Shown: positions 25,050 through 39,183, counted from the first letter of the stretch. The stretch: 64,000 nt of DNA from Circinella umbellata (GCA_025093555.1 JAIWNF010000003.1:124001-188000), one strand, 5' to 3'. Numbers and translations: made by a program. The notes: generated from the sequence alone by a model not told the origin.

Positions 25050-27225
25050 ATGAGTGACGGTACTCTACATAGTCGTGATGATGTACAAGGAAAAGAAATA
25101 AATAAAAAGTTTATATATTCACCAGAAGAAAAAAAGCTTCTTCACAAGATCAATTGGACAACGGTACCATTTATTTGTATTATTTCCTTTTTTCAGGTAG
25201 GCATATATTATTATTATTATAGTGATGGATTGAGAATTTGACGTATGGCGAGAGTAAAGAAAAAATGGGTCATATTAATAATTTTTTTCTCCCCCACTTT
25301 TTTTTTCGGACAATGTATATATATGTTTGTAAATAACTTTATTATTTGTGATTTGGATGCATGTATGTAAATAATCGAAAGGTTTTGGACAAAACAACTT
25401 TAAATCTTGCTGGGGTTATGAATTTGCAAGAAGAGACAAATTTACAAAATCAAGATTTTAGCTGGTTGGGCTCCATTTTTTTTCTCGGTTATCTTTTGTC
25501 TCAGGTACCTTAGTATCGTTCTTTTCTTATGTGGATCAAACTGTGTTTGAAAACTCATATATTTATTAGGCATTGATTTATATTATGTTGTAGATTCCAA
25601 ACCAGTTTTTATTACAGAAAGTACCTATTGGAAAATATTTGGGTATTTATGTAATCCTTTGGGGTATATCACTTGTATCTATGGCTTGGGGAAACAACTT
25701 TGCCCAGTTGGCTACTTCTCGCTTTTTTCTCGGCTTTTTTGAAGCGACAACTTATCCATGTATGTAACAAAAAAATATAACTGAAGTTCTTTTGTATTTT
25801 ATCTACACAGAGCTCATTACTAATAACATTTAAATACTACCACTAGGTCTTCAATTACTAATTAGTACTATTTACCGAAGAAAAGAACAAGGAACAGTAT
25901 TTAGTATTATGTTAATTAGTAGTTGTGTAGCTGGATTATTTGCTGGACCTATCGCTCTTGGATTTAGATTAATGACTGGTGTACTTAACTGGAGCGGATG
26001 GCGATGGTAATATTATAATTACTATTATTATTGCTTTGAATGACTCACAGTATCATTATTATGATACTAATGGAAAGATCTTTTTCTGTCTTTTTTTCTC
26101 TTTCCTTAAGGTGTATGGCAATTACAGGGGCAATTACATCGTGCCTTGGTATTATTATATACTTCTTAATGCCTGACAGCCCAAAATCTAAATGGTACCG
26201 ATTGACATCAAGTGAGATAGATATTGTGGAAGATCGAATGCGTGATAATGCCGTGGTAATAAGTAAAAATTACAAGTTTGATCATATATATGAGGCTTTA
26301 CAAGAGTGTCGATACTATTGTTATATCGGTATTTGCTTTTTGATATCAGTTATATCTGGTTTTATTACACTATATAGTACAATATTAATCAGTAAAATGG
26401 GAATCCGGGTAAATATTAAATTGCATACAGTGTTGTGGCAGTCAATCTTAAAAACAACATTAATGCAGAACAGCATATAATTAAAACAACTCTCTTCATC
26501 ATTTTTTTCCATGTTTATCAGAAGGAAATATCTATGCTGTTACACATTCCAGTTGCCGGTGCAGAAATACCATTTCTCTTTCTTGTTCTCTATCTTAGCC
26601 GTCGTTTCGGTGAAAATAATTGTATTGGTGCTTTAACAAGTAGTATGATCTTTATTGGTCTGGTTCTTCTTATTGTACTTGGTAACCAACCGGCGGCAAT
26701 TTCTGGACTTTTGTTGATAAATGTTGCTCCAACGTTTATGATGGTTCTTACTTTATTATCAAACAACGTTAGTGGTTATACAAAAAAAGTATTTTATAAT
26801 GGTTCATATGCTGTTGCCTTTTGTTTGGGAAATTTCGCAGGTCCACTTTTCATTAACGAAAGTGATAACTCAGAAAACAGTGATGAAAATCAATCAGGTG
26901 GGTAACCAGTTTTTTTTAAAAATAACATTTGACTTTTGTTTTTTTTATCCGTGCAATTGCCATGTAATGATTCATTTTTTGTTTTTTACAATGTATAGAC
27001 TCAACTTATTTGACCGCCAAAATTGTATATGTACTTGCCGCAGGGATTGCAGGAGTCTTATTCTTAATTGCGCGTTATACATGTGTTCGAGATAACCGGT
27101 ATCGAAAACAATTACTAAAGACTGAAGAAGAATGTAATAGTACTATGATAGCGGTAAATATAACAGAGCAAGTAGTGGAAGATATTACAGATAAACAAAA
27201 TTTGCATTTTATATATCGTCTCTAG
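25050..27225 (+). CDS. MFS transporter, Dal5-like anion:cation symporter family
   Basis: Seven exons (25050-25196, 25382-25504, 25594-25759, 25847-26006, 26111-26408, 26522-26897, 26999-27225) give 498 residues in frame. The N-terminal cytosolic tail is followed by the family pattern KKLLHKINWTTVPFICIISF, then LDKTTLNLAGVM, GSIFFLGYLLSQIPNQFLLQK, ATSRFFLGFFEATTYP and the CLQLLISTIYRRKEQGTVF segment, typical of the fungal allantoate/nicotinate/vitamin carrier group. About twelve hydrophobic segments are visible, split by a central loop (DSPKSKWYRLTSSEID). These carriers import organic anions at the plasma membrane by proton symport; the substrate cannot be read from sequence. The last transmembrane segments follow an unusually polar Asn/Ser/Glu loop before exon 7. 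The start ATG at 25050 opens a hydrophilic tail and has no in-frame competitor. Confidence 0.85.
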
Positions 27226-27935
27226 TGTACCTTTTCTATCTAAAACCTCTTCCCTATTGATGTTTATCACTTGTATCATTTATGTATTCGATCTTTTATT
27301 CATGCTTTATATGTTATATCCCTTATCATTACTTCTTTTTGATATATATTAGTACTGTCTTTATGTCTAATAAATAAATACGTATAGTGTTATTATTATT
27401 ACTATTATTTGAAACTAAAAAATTAGTATACTCTGGCTTTATTTTATAAAATAAAATGTATGTCTGATCAAACTTTAAATTTCCAAGGAGATCTTACCAT
27501 AGCCATTTAACTGCTTGAATCTAATGTCATATAAATATAAGATAATATCATAACTTTTTAGAATATATTGGTCCAGAATAATGTCTTATTTTATATTATT
27601 TCAGATAGAAAAGAAAAGCATCCTATGAATTACGCTACCGTTCCAAGATCTTAATTTTGGGGATTTTTTAAAAAAACTCCGTTGTTGAATTTCATTATAA
27701 AATCAAAAAGCTTGACATGTATAAACATAATTAGTTCTTGCCACATAACTCTTCACACTCGTACCCCCTTTTTTATAATATACTCGCTGCTTTATCTTTT
27801 TCTCTCTCTTCTTTGTTTTATTCTTTCTACATATATCACACACAAAACATATTTATTGATATATCAAGGAAAAAAAAACCCAAAAAGACAAAATTTATTT
27901 TCCTTTCCCCTTATTTTTCCAACTCTCATGACATA
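27226..27935. other. Intergenic region between MFS and F-box genes
   Basis: About 0.7 kb, AT-rich. The last 200 bp are pyrimidine-rich (TTTTTCTCTCTCTTC near 27797-27812) and likely form the promoter/leader of the F-box gene. No gene seen. Confidence 0.4.
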
Positions 27936-30051
27936 ATGAATGACTTAGCAATGGGAGTTATACCAACATTATCAGCTGTTCAATTCAATGCTGAAAAACC
28001 ACTTCCATTTCACATTGTCAAAACTATTTTCTCCTACATTGAACAAGCTGATTGTTTGGAATGTATGATGGTGTCACGAACATTTTTCCACGCAGTACCT
28101 CAGTATTGTGGTCTTAATTGGGAAACTGTCAATTTTACGAAATCAAAAGTGATTAATGAACGATTTTGGATGTGTCTGGGACCTCATGTACGACATATTA
28201 CATTAAAAGAGGATATTGGGTATATATTTGATCGATTGATTAAATATAACTGTTGTTATATTGAATCCATCAGTAAGCCTTTTTTTTTTAAAATATATGA
28301 TTCATCACTATATATGATCATGGGTATCAACAATATAATAACCAGAATGATAAACTGTTTTATTCTTAGAATTCTATCGTTGTTTGGATTTGGCTTTAAC
28401 AACTGCTCAGACCCATCAATTAATTAAAGGAATTCATTATATATCTCCACAAGAACTTAATTTTTACAAGATTAACTGTGATGTTCCTATTTTGGAAATC
28501 CTGGCCGTAAGTCCAAAGTTGAAACATTTCCGATGTACTTATGGGAGAGATCGGTTTGAAGTTTTAGATCGTCCGAATCAATGGTATACAAACTATGAAG
28601 ATGATATTCGATCAAGAATTGACTCTTGTACCCTTTCTCTTATCACCAACAACAGCAATAACATTAATAGCATCAGAAATAATGTATTAACGAACGTTAC
28701 GAATCTTTGTCTCGATGCACGAATGGAAAAGCTTATGACAGTCATCAAATTATGCCCAAACGTTCAAAATTTACATATATGTTTACAATGGCCTGGCTTA
28801 CAAGATATGCCACTCGAAGTGGTTGATTTAGACCAAATATTCCAAGTTTGTTCTCGATTAGATCAATTACAGTACTATTGGCCGGACAAGGATGAATCAT
28901 CATCATCAGTTTATCATTGGAAATATATACCCAGCAATAACGGAAATAACAATGATATTTATACTGAGGATAATTCAAGCAGTACCACTTTCAACACCAA
29001 TAATAATAATAACACATCTAAAGCAATGGGAACATTATACAGGAACAATGAATCAAATAGTCAACTCAAGTCATTATTCAGTAGTGTGACTTATGATAAT
29101 CCACCCCAAGAAATCATCAAAGTGATTCGACAACATCAACAAAACCTTGAGTGTATCAAAATTGATAATTACAATATTAACTTTCCATTAGAAGAGCGGG
29201 ATGTTAATAATGAGGATGGTGTAAATTGGAATCAATTTGCCAATGTCGATACCAAACAGCTTATCGAATTCGCCACACGTGATATTTCATGGCAAAATCA
29301 TGCTTTATCATCATTTCTTTCTAGTTGCTCATTTTTGCAATACTTGTCATTATATAATGTGTATGCTAATGTTTTCAAATATCAACCTCCACCAGCACAA
29401 CAACAACAACAACAACAACAACAACGGAATCGGCCTTCTGATAGCCGACACGACAATACTTTACTACAAGCGTTCAGTGTCTTGCATCATTTGCGTAGCT
29501 TCGAATTTATATTAAACAATAAATCACTTCATCGATCCACTACCCGGGATTTATGCACACTTTTACAAGTCATTAGTGACACCACACCTAACCTGGAAAA
29601 ACTTGTTGTTTCTGGCTTCCATGTATTAACTGATCCACTCCTTACCGTAGTTGCCAATAACAAAAATTTACGTATATTAAGACTTGGATCAGGTGATACT
29701 TATCGACGCAAGAATCGTCCTACAACAGACAAAGGTATTCACGAATTCATTCGAAATCTGAGTCCACATATTCAATTCTTGGACTTGACCAATCTCAAAT
29801 TATCTTCTCAAACCTTATTTGAAGAATTGGCTGAACGAAAGGAATTAACCCAGTTGGTGTTGAATAGTTGTGGAGCAGCAAGTCCACAGGGTTTACGATC
29901 ATTTTTGACGAAAAAAGTAAACTCGTTAACATATTTACGAATGGATTCATGTCATATTGAACATCGTAAGGAATTGACTGAATATTGTAAAAATACTCTT
30001 CATTATGCTATTCGTGAGAATAGAAATCAACTTTTTGTGAATCGTCAATGA
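27936..30051 (+). CDS. F-box protein with leucine-rich-repeat-like C-terminus
   Basis: Two exons, 27936-28272 and 28370-30051 (junction ATC A|AA), give 672 residues. Residues about 22-65 form an F-box: LPFHIVKTIFSYIEQADCLE followed by MMVSRTFFHAV. This is the usual Skp1-binding helix pair at the start of a substrate receptor of an SCF ubiquitin ligase. The rest has irregular leucine-rich strands (ILAVSPKLKHFRC, VTNLCLDAR, LCPNVQNLHIC, HLRSFEFIL, NKNLRILRLGSG, SPHIQFLDLTNLKL, LTQLVLNSCG) typical of LRR receptors. Loops hold Asn-rich and poly-Gln tracts (about 10 Gln near 29398-29424). The protein target is unknown. The start codon follows an upstream stop in frame and opens the F-box region. 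Confidence 0.75.
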
Positions 30052-31470
30052 TAATATACACTCTCCCTATACATTCTTTTTATTTTTTTATCCCTTTTTT
30101 ACTTTTCAACACTTTATAACATTACAATTTTTATTATAATCCTCTTTCTATTATAACTTTGACAACAATAATGAAAATGGTTGTTATAGAAAAAAAAGCG
30201 TGGTTTATAAAAATGATAAATAAACAAGTGACTAATAAACAACTCTGTTTTAAAGTTTGACTGCACCTATTCAATTCTTTGTTCTTTTTTTAATCTACTT
30301 AACTATAAGCTACTACTCAAGTGTATCCCTGAAATATCTCTCAATTATTATTATATTCTATGATATAAAACTTTTGAGGAGGAAAAAATGTTACTAATTA
30401 TATATAGTATATCATTATGTGTAATAGTAATAGTAATAGTAACAGTAATAGTAATAGTAATGATAGTTATAGTATTTTTATTTTTTCTTTTCATGTCATA
30501 TGACGTTCAAGTTGTAAATCTTAGTTTTTTATAATGAAACTCGTTCTCCTTGGCGTAAAGCATAAACACACACACACATACACATACAAAATAATAACTT
30601 GATAATATTATTTTATTTTCCTTGATTTAAAATGAACTAATTATATAATTGTTGTCACTATTGTATATATTTATATAATATAGTATCAAAGTAATATTTG
30701 TGATTTTATGGATGTCAATCGGACCAAGATGGCTTTTTTTAAGTTGGTCGTGGTGATACAGCCTACCTCATAAAATAATTACATTAAATACTTGCAGCAT
30801 CTAATAATTAAGTCTGTATTCTTTTTTTTAACCATATATTATAAATTGTAATATAAACTCACGTTTTCCTTTCTTCTCAAAATGTTTATTGATAAAAACT
30901 AATAGTAATTAGTTTCTAACTTGGATTATATGAAACTATATACTTATCGGCGATCGAATGGAATGAATTAGATTGAAAGCTGCCGTATTTCTCATTTTTT
31001 AAAACCACATGACAGCAAAAACTTTGATCATGTGCTTCATACGAGTCATATGGTCTTGTTGGTTCGATATTATGCCCCCCGCCCTCCTTTGACGCTCTAT
31101 GACAATGTTACAAATAATAGTAGTTATACAACTCTATACTAGTAATACTCATAATAATAGTAACAACAACAACAAAAAAGCTTTTCCTTCTCTCCGCTCC
31201 TTTTTTTTTCTTCTTCAATAAGTTGAAAGAAAACTATATAACAACATACAAAAACCCCAACTTTTCTTTTTCCTTCTTTCTTTCCTTCTTTCTTCTACAT
31301 ATAAAAACTCAAGAAATTGTTGTTTCAATTCCTTTTTCTCTCTCTTTTTCTCTCTCTTTTTTTTTCACACTCTCTCTTTCCTTATCTCTCTTGTGTAGCT
31401 TTATGTTTTAAGAAAGATTTCATTCAACCCCATCCATATTATTATATACAAGTACGCGTCTCTTGATAAA
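30052..31470. other. Intergenic region with microsatellites and a pyrimidine-rich leader
   Basis: About 1.4 kb. Contains a TAATAG-type repeat (about 30420-30462), a short CA run near 30567-30580, and a long pyrimidine-rich stretch at 31190-31390 just upstream of the Snf2 gene, which is probably its promoter and 5' leader. No gene seen; the small open frame at 31223-31411 is an artefact of the CT-rich tract. Confidence 0.45.
30420..30462. repeat. TAATAG-type microsatellite
   Basis: Tandem TAATAG/TAG triplets with one interrupting AACAG unit, in the 3' flank of the F-box gene. Confidence 0.8.
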
Positions 31471-32637
31471 ATGAATTCTAGCAATAATAATAATAATGAT
31501 CGTACTGCAACTTTTATGTGGGATCATATTAACAGCCAGGCTTATTCTAAAGCTATCGCCACCACTACCACTACATCGACAGCAACAACAGATAACAACA
31601 ACAATAGTAGCAATAATATTTCCGTAATGCCGAAACTCAATCGCTTGAACATTGCTCCAATGACAACCTCTACAACACCTCCTGATCTGCACTCACTCCC
31701 AACTAAACAACAACCAGATCATCCGGACATGACCGATTCATCAAAACGTCGTCGTATTGATCCTTTACCCATTATTGATGCAAATAACCATTCTCAACAC
31801 TACGAGCACCACTACCGGGGACAACAACTATCTGTCAACAACAATAATAATTTTTATGCGCGTCCACTATTTTCTTCTTTACCTGCTCGAATGAATTCTA
31901 ATCTTGTAAGTTTTTTCTGGTACCTTCTTCCATTCTTTGGCAAGGGATCAGGAAGTAAAAAAAGAAAAAAAAAACACTGATATGGTTTTTTCTCTCTTGT
32001 TTATGTATTGTATATATAGAGACAACTGCAGCAACAACAGTTGTTTACTTCCCCTTCTTCTTCTCCTCCTCAACAACAAGCACATCAAATTCATCGATCT
32101 CAATCATTAGCTTCATTAAGAAGTATTGATGTTTCATCATCAATGCAACAACAACAACAGCAACAACAATATCCCTATGCACTTCCTCCAGCTCATCATT
32201 CTCGACCATCTGCTCCGACACTTTCTCCATCGTTATCTATGCAGACAGTAACAGATCTTTATCGTCAACAACAACAACAATCACGTCCACAATCACAACC
32301 ACTTATTCGCCATCATCATCATTCTAATAATGAACATTCTTCTTCTACTATTACCACTGTTCAACAACAGCAATATCAGCAAGTCTCATCAGCACCTTCT
32401 TCATTATCATTTATAAAAACAACACCATCACCTCAACAACAACAACTAGCGGGCGAGGATGATGATGACTTGATTGTGGATGAAGAAATGACAAATAAAA
32501 ATGTATGTATTGGCATGATCAAGACAGATATTGTTACTGTACGACCATTAGATTTGATCAAAGATGAACAATTTGAACCAATTCGTTTAGAATCTGAAGG
32601 AAAACGTGATTCTGTTAATTATTGTAAGTTTCTATAT

Positions 32638-32671
<34 letters not shown>

Positions 32672-35600
32672 CATGGGGTTCTAAGAAAACACTATTATAA
32701 TGATACTCAATAAAAAATAAAAACAATGAAAATATTTTATATAGCATTTACTGTAACATCACGTGGCACTCCTCGAAAGTTTGTAAGTATGGATTTTCTA
32801 CGCCACTTTTTACTATAAGCCCCTTCTTGTTATGCATATATAACTTTACGATAAACTTACTATCTCAAATATAGTATGGATGGGTTCCTTTTGAAGATAC
32901 AAAAATATTAGGACCATTAGTAGATCATCGACTCATATGGTGGGATGCTCTTATACCCCGAGGAAAAATCAATCATGCACGTACACCTCTCTATATCATT
33001 CTTTATTGTCGACCATCACATGTGGATATTATTTCCAAATCTTTTGAATGTTATCATGCTACATTAAAAGAACCACCATTTTTCAATCCCGCATGTCGTT
33101 ATAAGAACCCACATCAACAACTCTTGTTACGACAACAGCAACAACAATTGGATAATAATAATCGGTTATGGTCTGTTGGACGTCCTGGGGGAGGAGGAAG
33201 TCGTAGTTATAGTCCTGCTTTATTATCAGAGCAACAGCAGCAAGCAACAGAGCAAACACGAAGGGATATTGCACAATTATTGGATAGCATTGATGATGAA
33301 GCGAATCGACGGAAATTACGAAAAAGAAAGAAAAGACAGGAGAAACTGCAAAAAATTGGAACCAAAGATAATCAAATTGTTCTTAGTGATGATGATGATA
33401 ATAATAATGGAGAAAGAAATAATAATAGAAGTAATGATATGAATGATGGTAATGAAAAAATGGCAATTGATGAGATTAACAAAGAGGATGATGGTGATGA
33501 AGATGATGAAGAAGGAACACAAGTGGATGGTCTTACTGTGAAATTAATGCCCCATCAGTCACGTGGAGTAGATTGGATGATAGGCAGAGAAGCAAATGAA
33601 ACTAGTTCTGGTGGAATACTAGCCGATGTAGGTATATAGTATTAGTTCTTTTTAGTATCTAACTTTTTTTACTTTTTTTTCTCTATCATTTATGATACCG
33701 AAGAAGGATGATATTGGGAAAGAGGTGGGCGGGGAATTAGGAAATAAAATAAAATCAACTTGACATTTATTATACATTATATATAAAGCGATTTTTTTTA
33801 TGAATGTGTATATCTGATATGTAATTTTACTTTTATATGTATATATATATATATATTCTCGGTTCGATTTTTTTATAGGATGTAAGTTTAATTTTGAAAA
33901 AGAAAGGAAAGAAGATATGGCAAAAAAAAAAATCATTAATATATTATTTTAATTTATTTATTTCAGATGGGTCTGGGAAAAACAATCCAAACGATTGGAT
34001 TGATGGTTTCAACAATGGAAGCGGCTGCTAAACGACCTACATTGATAATTACGCCACTTGCACTTATTCAGCAGTGGGCTACTGAGATACGAACGAAAAC
34101 AGAGAAAGGCAAGGTATCTGTTCTCGTGTATCACGGAGCTAACCGATCAAAAGGTAAATGCACATTATTGTTTATGTAGTACAGAGGTTACACTTTGGAG
34201 GCAAATAATTGCTATGGAGATATAGTGAGCCTTTAACATGTTAGCACAACTATATTATAGATCCATCTGTATTTTTACAATATGATGTAGTTATTACCAC
34301 CTATCAAGTGGTTGCATCTGATATTCCAAATACTACAAAACGAGGGCGACGGCGTAATATCAACAGCCTCAATAATAATACTAATGATAGTGGGGCAATA
34401 GATGAAGAAATGACGGATATACAAACACCAGGTGTATCTGAAGATAGTATGACCCCATCCAGTAGCGCACCAGGTTCACCGAATAATCGAAAGCTAGATG
34501 ATCATAGTAAAAATAACAATAAGCTAACGAAGCCGGGTTACGGTCCACTTTTTCAAATAGAATGGTACCGTGTTGTTTTGGGTACGTGTTCATCGTTTTG
34601 TGATATTCTAAAGATATGAGAAAGAAATATATCTTTTTAACAGTCTAAAAAAATCTTCGTTTCATTAGATGAAGCCCAGCAGATTAAAAATAGAAATACA
34701 CGTTCTGCATTATCATGTACTGAACTTGGCGCTAAGAAACGATGGTGCTTGACTGGAACGCCTATGCAAAATCACGTGGATGAATTATATAGCCTTTTAC
34801 GCTTTCTACGAATTCAACCTCTTTGTGATTTTCAATCTTTTAAGAAAACCATTTCTATACCTATTCAAGCAGGACAAGGTCAATTGGCTCTTGAACGACT
34901 TAAGGTTGTGTTAATGGCAGTCATGCTTCGACGAACGAAACAAATCTTAAAATCAAGACAAGAAGCAGAAGAGCAAGACGAAGACGAAGAGGAAGGAAGA
35001 ACACAGGAGGAACAACCGAGAGCATCATCATCAACAACAACAGCATCAGTATCAGGAGTCGTGACAGAAGAAGCAACTCTGGGATCCAACAATAGCCATG
35101 GATCATCACCTGCTACATCATCATTATTGTCATCAAATGTTCAACCAAAAAAAGAATATTCTGAATCAAGCAACTTGTCTACAGAACTGTCATTAAAGTT
35201 ACCTCCAAGAAATAAGCGTGATGTTGTATTGACATTTAGTTCAGCAGAACGTAAATTTTATGATTTCCTCAACACAAAAACTAAAAGCACAGTAGAGCGA
35301 TTATTTAGAGCTGGTAAAGGTGAACGTAATTATCTTAATATGCTATGTATGCTTTTACGATTACGACAAGCATGTGATCATCCAAAGCTTGTATTGAAAG
35401 CCATGGGGAATGATGCTGACGCTCTTGATGAATTATCAACAGCAGCTGCGAGAAATAACAATAATAGTGTATCACCATCTTCATCATCAAGTATTAGTAA
35501 CAGTGGAGCTGGTGGACGAAAAGATGCACGAGAAGCAAATAGTGAAGCTATAGCACAACGAACGATTATGGCAAAAATGGCGGCTGATCTAGGGTGGCAA

Positions 35601-36730
35601 GGCGTCGGCCAAGTAGGACAATCCGTATTTGACAAGGATAGTAATAATGGAAATACTAATAGTGGTGAAGGATCGTTATGCGAATTATGTGGACGAATTA
35701 ATAATACCAAATCCAGGAGTGGATCATATTGTTCAGCATGTACGAAACAAATTGAGTTTTATACTCAACAACAGCAACAAGATCAACAAGATGATGATAC
35801 CAATATATCCCTTATGACAACAAGTAGCAAGAGTAACAAAGTTTTAGAAATTCTAAATGAAACACGTCTCAAATATCCTCGTGAAAAGACGATTATTTTT
35901 TCACAATTTACGTCTATGCTTGATTTAATGGAAGAACAATTACAGCGATCTGGATTCAAATATTGTCGATGTAAGTGTTTGTTTATTTATGTGTTTTCAA
36001 GAACACAACAGCAACAATTTATAAAAAAAATATTTATTAAAACAGCCAACATTATATAATAATAGATGATGGATCCATGTCGAATCATCTTCGGGAAAAA
36101 AATTTGGATGCGTTGCGTACAGATAATGAATGTACTATCATGTTGATCTCATTAAAATGTGGTTCACTCGGGTAAAATATTGTCTTTCTAAATGGAAGGT
36201 TTTTTTTTAAAAAAAAATATCAACAACAATAAGGTTTTTGACTAAATGATCATGGTAATTCAATTCTTTAATAACGTTTAGGTTAAATCTTACAGCAGCC
36301 AATCATGTGATATTAATGGATGTTTGGTGGAATCCGTCAGTAGAAGGTAAATGAACTTTCTCTATAGAAATAAATGATATCTAATACTCATCATGTCTGG
36401 GCGTGTGATACACAAAAAATGTTTTTCTTTAATAGAGCAAGCCATTGATCGAGTTCATCGTATTGGTCAAAGAAAACCCGTAAGAGTGGTTCGATTAGTG
36501 ATTGACGGAACTATTGAACAAAAAATTATTAAACTTCAACAAAAGAAGGTACGTAACTTACAACGACACAGATAAACTCTTTTATTTTTACACAGATTGT
36601 TTTTCTGATGAATTTATTTATGTTATATCAAAAAATACAGGCACAAATGGTACAAGGCGCTTTAGGAGACGGTATGATTAAAAACTCCAAGTTAACAATG
36701 CGTGAAATTCGAACTTTGTTTGATTTGTAA
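31471..36730 (+). CDS. Snf2-family DNA translocase, Rad5/Rad16-like group (Uls1/Rrp1-Rrp2 type)
   Basis: Eleven exons (31471-31905, 32020-32623, 32745-32782, 32875-33627, 33967-34153, 34261-34581, 34669-35970, 36066-36171, 36282-36346, 36436-36548, 36641-36730) give 1337 residues in frame. The first 300 residues are Gln/Asn/Ser-rich and disordered. Residues about 305-420 form an unidentified folded domain (CIGMIKTDIVTVRP, YGWVPFEDTKILGPLVD), perhaps HIRAN-like. ATPase motifs: GGILADMGLGKTIQTIG with Walker A near 612, LIITPLALIQQW, DEAQ box at 780-783, LTGTPMQN, GLNLTAANHVILMDVWWNP and the arginine-finger motif QAIDRVHRIGQ. Such nuclear ATPases remove or remodel DNA-bound proteins; DEAQ/DEGQ boxes are typical of Uls1/Rrp proteins. 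Between the lobes, where relatives carry a RING finger, only a CX2C-X13-CX2C zinc module is visible near 1115. Confidence 0.86.
32645..32671. repeat. (TA)n microsatellite in a Snf2-gene intron
   Basis: Alternating TA run in the intron between the exons ending at 32623 and starting at 32745; a length-variable site that does not touch coding sequence. Confidence 0.85.
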
Positions 36731-39183
36731 AATAAAAGCACTTAATTAAATATTACATCTTCCCGTTCAACGTATTACTATTATAACTACAGTCATATAT
36801 TTTAATCATAATAACAACAAAAATAAGTAAATATATGTAAATATACTATTACATACATACAATATATAAAACAATTTTAGTAACCTACTATGACTCAGTT
36901 CCTAATCCATTAACATTTTCTATATAAAAAGACAATCGTGCAAAAAAACAAAAAAAAATGAACCGAGCAATCTTTTTTTTTTCTGTCTAACCGAAAAACA
37001 AAACTTCGTTGTTGATTGTTCTATAAAGAAGCCACACATGTAAAAATGCCAAGTTTTGCATCACATTTGCATAACGTAAAGTATGGTACCCGCGTGTGTT
37101 TATGTGTGTAAGTTTGTGTTGTGAATGAAATTATATTATATAAAACATAACTTTTCCGTCCTTTCCATCTTGATATCCCGGAGTTAAAATACAAAAGTCA
37201 TTAAATGGAGGGCGTCGATCATATCACGCCTATCAATTTAAACTTCATGCGGTTCGTATAACGTAACCAAACCAGAAACATTGTTGGAACGGAAAAAAAA
37301 ATCGATTTGTTTTGTTTTATTGACAACAAACAAAAAAATTAATGGAAGGATAAGTTAAGAAAGAAGAGAAAGAAGCTAAATAAAATAATAAACGGATGGA
37401 AACACCATGTTTAGAAAATCCTATCCATTTTATATTTCTTGGAAAAAAAAAAGAACTTCTTCTGTTTCGTTCCCCCAATAATATATAAATATATATTTTA
37501 CACATGACTTTTAAAAAAATATGTAAGAAATGTAAAAAATGACGATGAATAAGAAAAGTCTTTCAACTCGTAACCCAATAAGGAATTTTTTCGACCTTTA
37601 TGGGTGACGCTCTTGTGGGGTTCTAAATAATAATAATAATAATAGTAAAACTAATAATAAAAAGAAGAATCTTCACTTGTGCCATGGTAACTTTCATCGT
37701 GGCTTTGTGTAACTTTGTTCTTTTCTCTTTCTTTTCTCTCCTTTATTGAAATTTTGAAAATGGAAAACGTTGTACTGAGTGATAAAAAAAAAGCAAGTTA
37801 AATCAATTAAGCGCATCTTTGTGATCAATTGATCGTCCCATTTCAATATTTCTTTTATCTTTTTTCAAAGAAAATATTTAGGTAGAAGAAGAAAAAGAAC
37901 AAAGAAATAAAAAAAGATTATTCTTTTGTAAGTGTGGCGCGTGTCCAAACAATTTGTTTAATATAATATGAATATTGTTTTTCCTTCATCATTATTATCT
38001 TCATCTCTGTTCCCTAGTCTCCCTCCCATTCATCTTTTCTTTAAACTGTCTTATTACTTTAACATTTCTATATATTGTTTTATTTTATTGACAATGGGAT
38101 CAAAAAGAACTTTCTATGTTTATATCAGCTGGTATGAGCCGGAGATGGGGGAGCAGAGAGTTAATGAGAAAGAAGGCGCGGAGGGTGCGACGACTAAAAA
38201 AGTGAGAATGGAAATCAGCAGACCAAAAATTCATCATAGCTATTCTTTTTCCAACAAATCAAGTGCTGTACCCAAGGGCTTGTAAAGGCCCATGTTTTTT
38301 TTTTGTTGATAATACAATATTTGTTGTTTTTGTTCCTTACCTCAATGTAGCCGATAATTGACATTGTGTTGCTAAACAACTTATACAGCAACTTTTTAGA
38401 ACCCAGGCGTTAGGGGGATATTTCCTGAGTTTCCGTGATCCATCCCAATTACGGTAGGTATCCTATACTGCAGATTATTTTATCTTTAATTTATTATTAC
38501 TATAATATTATGCTTTGATGATGGAAGAAAAGTATGAGGATAGGTATAGGTTTAGAGTATATATGGTCAATGTCATTCAGTTTTTTCTGTCTTCGGGGAA
38601 TGCTCAGAACCTTCCTTTGTAATTCGATTGCCGCTATTTTTCTTGGTCGAACTTCTTCTTTGTGTATCCGAGCCACCATCTTTTTTTTACGGACTCTACA
38701 TAAGAATGAATACTCACTCACGCACTCACACACCATTCATATATTATTTCAATCCTCCCCCCACCTCTTTTACTAGGAACCCCCAATTCTTTTCTTTTTT
38801 TATATAGAACCGTAATCTTGTACTCGCATTAACTCATATTAAAAGAGTCTTCTGATGATAGATTTGGTATAGGATGGACAACTCCCCATATATATAAATA
38901 CTCTTTACCTATTTTCAAATGTGGAATAATACATATATCTTCTTGTCTTTCTCTTACTGTTTAACTTTTTTTCATTCACTTTACTCACGCACATATCAAT
39001 ATAGCAAACCTGATTTTTACGTACACACAAAATAATACCTTTACATCTTTTTTACTTTTATTTTCTGTATGCCTTTTTTCTCGTTTAACTGAACTCAACA
39101 ACAAACAAAAAACAGACGCCGTTAATTTATAGTAATAAAACTCGAGGACCAACAAAAGAAAAAAAAAAGTATTGAAAAACGAA
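36731..39183. other. Intergenic region before the calcium ATPase gene
   Basis: About 2.45 kb, AT-rich, with A/T homopolymers and a TAA run near 37628-37642. The last 450 bp are pyrimidine-rich and probably include the ATPase promoter and leader. Open frames at 37968-38285 and 38500-38736 show no domain, and the former is preceded by the same kind of CT-rich sequence; I do not call them genes. Confidence 0.4.

Noticed and set aside
29396..29425. CAA repeat considered as a non-coding microsatellite interrupting the F-box gene
   Set aside because: It is in frame (poly-Gln) and the reading frame continues with LRR-like sequence on both sides.
37968..38285. Possible small gene upstream of the calcium ATPase
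   Set aside because: No domain, N-terminus encoded by the CT-rich tract, and no supporting splice sites.
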